Positions 52,079 to 53,868 of a stretch of 53,868 nucleotides of DNA are shown in pieces. The notes under the pieces were generated by a model. It made no database searches and had not been told where the DNA came from. It saw nothing but the letters and a program-made list of their open reading frames with translations. A program made the position numbers and the translations under genes. How positions within the stretch are numbered: position 1 is the stretch's first letter; each line of letters starts with the position of its first letter. Location of the stretch: contig JABDLA010000145.1 in NCBI GenBank assembly GCA_013001965.1, positions 1-53,868 of the forward strand, given 5' to 3'. This stretch comes from Flavobacteriaceae bacterium (GTDB lineage: Bacteria; Bacteroidota; Bacteroidia; Flavobacteriales; Flavobacteriaceae).

Positions 52079-53281
52079 TTGAATTTTCCGTTTTATATCG
52101 CCCGACGTTATTTGCTTTCCAAGAGCTCGAACAATGCAATTAATTTCATAACCATAATTGCGGCCTTTGGCATTGTGATCGGCTCGGCCTCATTATTTAT
52201 TGTGCTTTCGGGTTTTGCAGGATTGAAAGACTTTTCATTGGAGTTTTCTACCGTGGTGGATCCTGATCTCAAAGTCGTTCCGGCAACGGGTAAATCATTT
52301 CTAATTTCAGAAAACCAACTCAATCAAATTACCAAAACCGAAGGGGTTGCCTCGTTCAGCAAGATCATAGAAGAGCGGGTATTACTCAATTATGATAATA
52401 AGAATGAAGGCGTGTATCTAAAAGGTGTTGATGAGCAATTTCCACAAAAAACCATTGACTCTATAGTGACACGGGGAAACTGGTTCGACCCTGAGGCTAT
52501 ACAAATTGTTTCTGGCTGGGGGGTTTCCAATAATTTATCTTTTGGAATTTTCGATTTCGCAAAAACAGTAAAAATATATGTTCCCAAACCGGGTAAAGGT
52601 CAAATATCCTCTGTTAGAAGTGCCTTCAATTCAATAAACGCAGTCAATGTAGGTGTTTTTCAAATCAATGAAACGCTCGACAACTCCTATGTTTATACCA
52701 ATATCAAAACCGCAAAAATGTTGCTGAATTATAAGGATAATCAAATAAGCGCCCTTGAGGTCATACTCGATGACCCCGATCAATCTGAGCTTATTAAAGA
52801 GCAACTATCTTCCATATTAGGGGATAAGGTTATCATAAAAAACAGGGTTCAATTGAATGACGCCTTATATAAAATGCTCAATACCGAAAATCTTGCGGTC
52901 TATCTCATTTTCACCCTTATTTTGATTATTGCCTTATTCAATGTCATTGGTTCGATCATTATGATGATCCTGGATAAAAAGAAAAATTTAAATACCTTGT
53001 TTAATCTTGGGGTTACTGTTAAGGATATCAAGAAAATATTCTTCATCCAGGGAAGTCTAATGACTGTTCTAGGCGGGATCGTTGGCGTGGCTCTTGGATT
53101 TATTCTTGTGTTGCTTCAAAAACTTTTCGGTTGGGTGCCAATCACTCCTACTTTGCCGTATCCGGTTAGTATAAAACCGCTTAATATATTGTTGGTTTTT
53201 TTAACTATTACTGTACTTGGCCTGATCGCCTCTAAAATTGCATCGTCCAGAATATCCAAGCAACTCATTAAAACGACCTAG
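52079..53281 (+). CDS. FtsX/LolE-type ABC transporter permease
   Basis: Membrane subunit of an ABC complex, 400 residues: one TM near residues 22-48 (NAINFITIIAAFGIVIGSASLFIVLSGF split across the helix), a large periplasmic domain, then three TMs at about 275-300, 320-350 and 370-395. This is the FtsX/MacB_PCD layout seen in LolC/E, which extracts lipoproteins. The start is TTG, directly after the rbfA stop; it gives MNFPFYIARRYL, the usual N-terminus. No ATPase gene is adjacent. The stop shares CTAG with dusB. Confidence 0.88.
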   Translation: MNFPFYIARRYLLSKSSNNAINFITIIAAFGIVIGSASLFIVLSGFAGLKDFSLEFSTVVDPDLKVVPATGKSFLISENQLNQITKTEGVASFSKIIEERVLLNYDNKNEGVYLKGVDEQFPQKTIDSIVTRGNWFDPEAIQIVSGWGVSNNLSFGIFDFAKTVKIYVPKPGKGQISSVRSAFNSINAVNVGVFQINETLDNSYVYTNIKTAKMLLNYKDNQISALEVILDDPDQSELIKEQLSSILGDKVIIKNRVQLNDALYKMLNTENLAVYLIFTLILIIALFNVIGSIIMMILDKKKNLNTLFNLGVTVKDIKKIFFIQGSLMTVLGGIVGVALGFILVLLQKLFGWVPITPTLPYPVSIKPLNILLVFLTITVLGLIASKIASSRISKQLIKTT

Positions 53282-53868
53282 GCAAATTGATGGTCTGAAA
53301 ATTTATCCAAAACCTCATCGAAGGCGTCAAATACATCTTTGGAGTCGTCGCTCGTGACCATTTTCATTCGATATTCTTTAAAGTGCGGTATGCCTCTGAA
53401 ATAATTGGTGTAATGTCTCCGGGTTTCAAAAACACCGAGTTTTTCTCCTTTCCATCCGATCGCCATTTGAAGATGTCTGCGAGCTGCATCAACACGCTCT
53501 TCCAGAGTGATGGGTGCTAAATGAGTCCCTGTTTTGAAAAAGTGTTTCACCTGTTTAAAAAACCAGGGGTTTCCTATGGTCGCCCGTCCAATCATTGCTC
53601 CGTCCAGTCCAAATTTATCGCGCATCAGCATGGCTTTTTCCGGGGAATTGACATCGCCATTACCAAAGACCGGAATGGTCATTCGCGGGTTATTTTTCAC
53701 CTCAGCGATCGGAACCCAATTGGCTTCACCTTTGTACATCTGAGCTCGAGTTCGTCCATGAATTGCAATCGCCTTGCAACCCACATCCTGCAATCGCTCA
53801 GCAACTTCAACGATTTTAATGGAGTCATGGTCCCAGCCTAAGCGTGTTTTTACAGTGACGGGAAGGTG
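53278..53868 (-). CDS. dusB: tRNA-dihydrouridine synthase, N-terminal part outside window
   Basis: FMN enzyme that reduces uridine in the tRNA D-loop. The frame is open to the right edge; 196 residues are visible. LPVTVKTRLGWD at the edge and CKAIAIHGRTRAQMYKGEANW contain conserved Lys and His phosphate and substrate residues; PVFGNGDVNSPEKA and DGAMIGRATIGNPWFFKQV form the FMN phosphate site. The tail matches the DusB group. A TTG at 53793 is not the start. It converges with the permease gene. Confidence 0.94.
   Translation of the reverse strand, partial: HLPVTVKTRLGWDHDSIKIVEVAERLQDVGCKAIAIHGRTRAQMYKGEANWVPIAEVKNNPRMTIPVFGNGDVNSPEKAMLMRDKFGLDGAMIGRATIGNPWFFKQVKHFFKTGTHLAPITLEERVDAARRHLQMAIGWKGEKLGVFETRRHYTNYFRGIPHFKEYRMKMVTSDDSKDVFDAFDEVLDKFSDHQFA

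Overview
The window looks like a chromosomal, mostly housekeeping segment of a marine-type member of the Flavobacteriaceae (phylum Bacteroidota). Four things point there: A+T-rich intergenic DNA; -7 elements of the Bacteroidota type TAnnTTTG in front of many genes instead of Gram-negative -10 boxes; family content (IPExxxVDY protein next to pyruvate kinase, viroplasmin-RNase H fusion, long PurF, a C-terminal type IX secretion signal, a PID-CTERM-like tail); and very few Shine-Dalgarno sequences. No phage, plasmid, IS element or CRISPR array is visible.

Layout. 1-5000: end of an SH3-type protein, a small monooxygenase-fold protein, a YciI-like lipoprotein, a CYTH protein, dinB and pyk. 5100-7400: acpP-fabF-rnc, with IPExxxVDY-pyk behind them on the same strand. 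7500-11700: purN, an RNase H, a PfkB sugar kinase and purF. 11700-12150: a gene-free stretch holding two nearly identical, promoter- and terminator-equipped small RNA modules, then sodA. 12870-21540: a helicase-nuclease (AddA-like) and its partner nuclease (AddB-like), separated by kbl and an OmpA-family porin with calcium-binding repeats. 21540-21870: tRNA-Ala(GGC) with a 21-bp copy of its 3' end nearby. 21870-33570: stress, transport, queuosine or pterin, lipid A, recombination, rRNA methylation, thymidine, alanine racemase, MscL and asd genes. 33690-36890: a secreted diheme cytochrome-like lipoprotein and a T9SS-secreted FG-GAP/ASPIC protein. 36970-41330: a tightly overlapping three-gene operon of a GcvT-like protein and two PYROXD2/CrtI-type flavoproteins. 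41560-46540: pdxA-DUF177-rpmF-fabH-accB-accC, linking vitamin B6, ribosome and fatty-acid initiation genes. 46600-53868: ribE, a PID-CTERM-like peptide, a large sortilin-like beta-propeller protein, a CAU tRNA, mce, rbfA, an FtsX/LolE-type permease and the end of dusB.

The parts least explained by known genes are the twin small RNAs at 11816-12119; the GcvT + two flavoprotein operon with a nested inverted repeat 22 bases before its first gene; and the related decayed sequences found downstream of both tRNA genes. Gene calls rest on motif recognition from memory; no database search was run.
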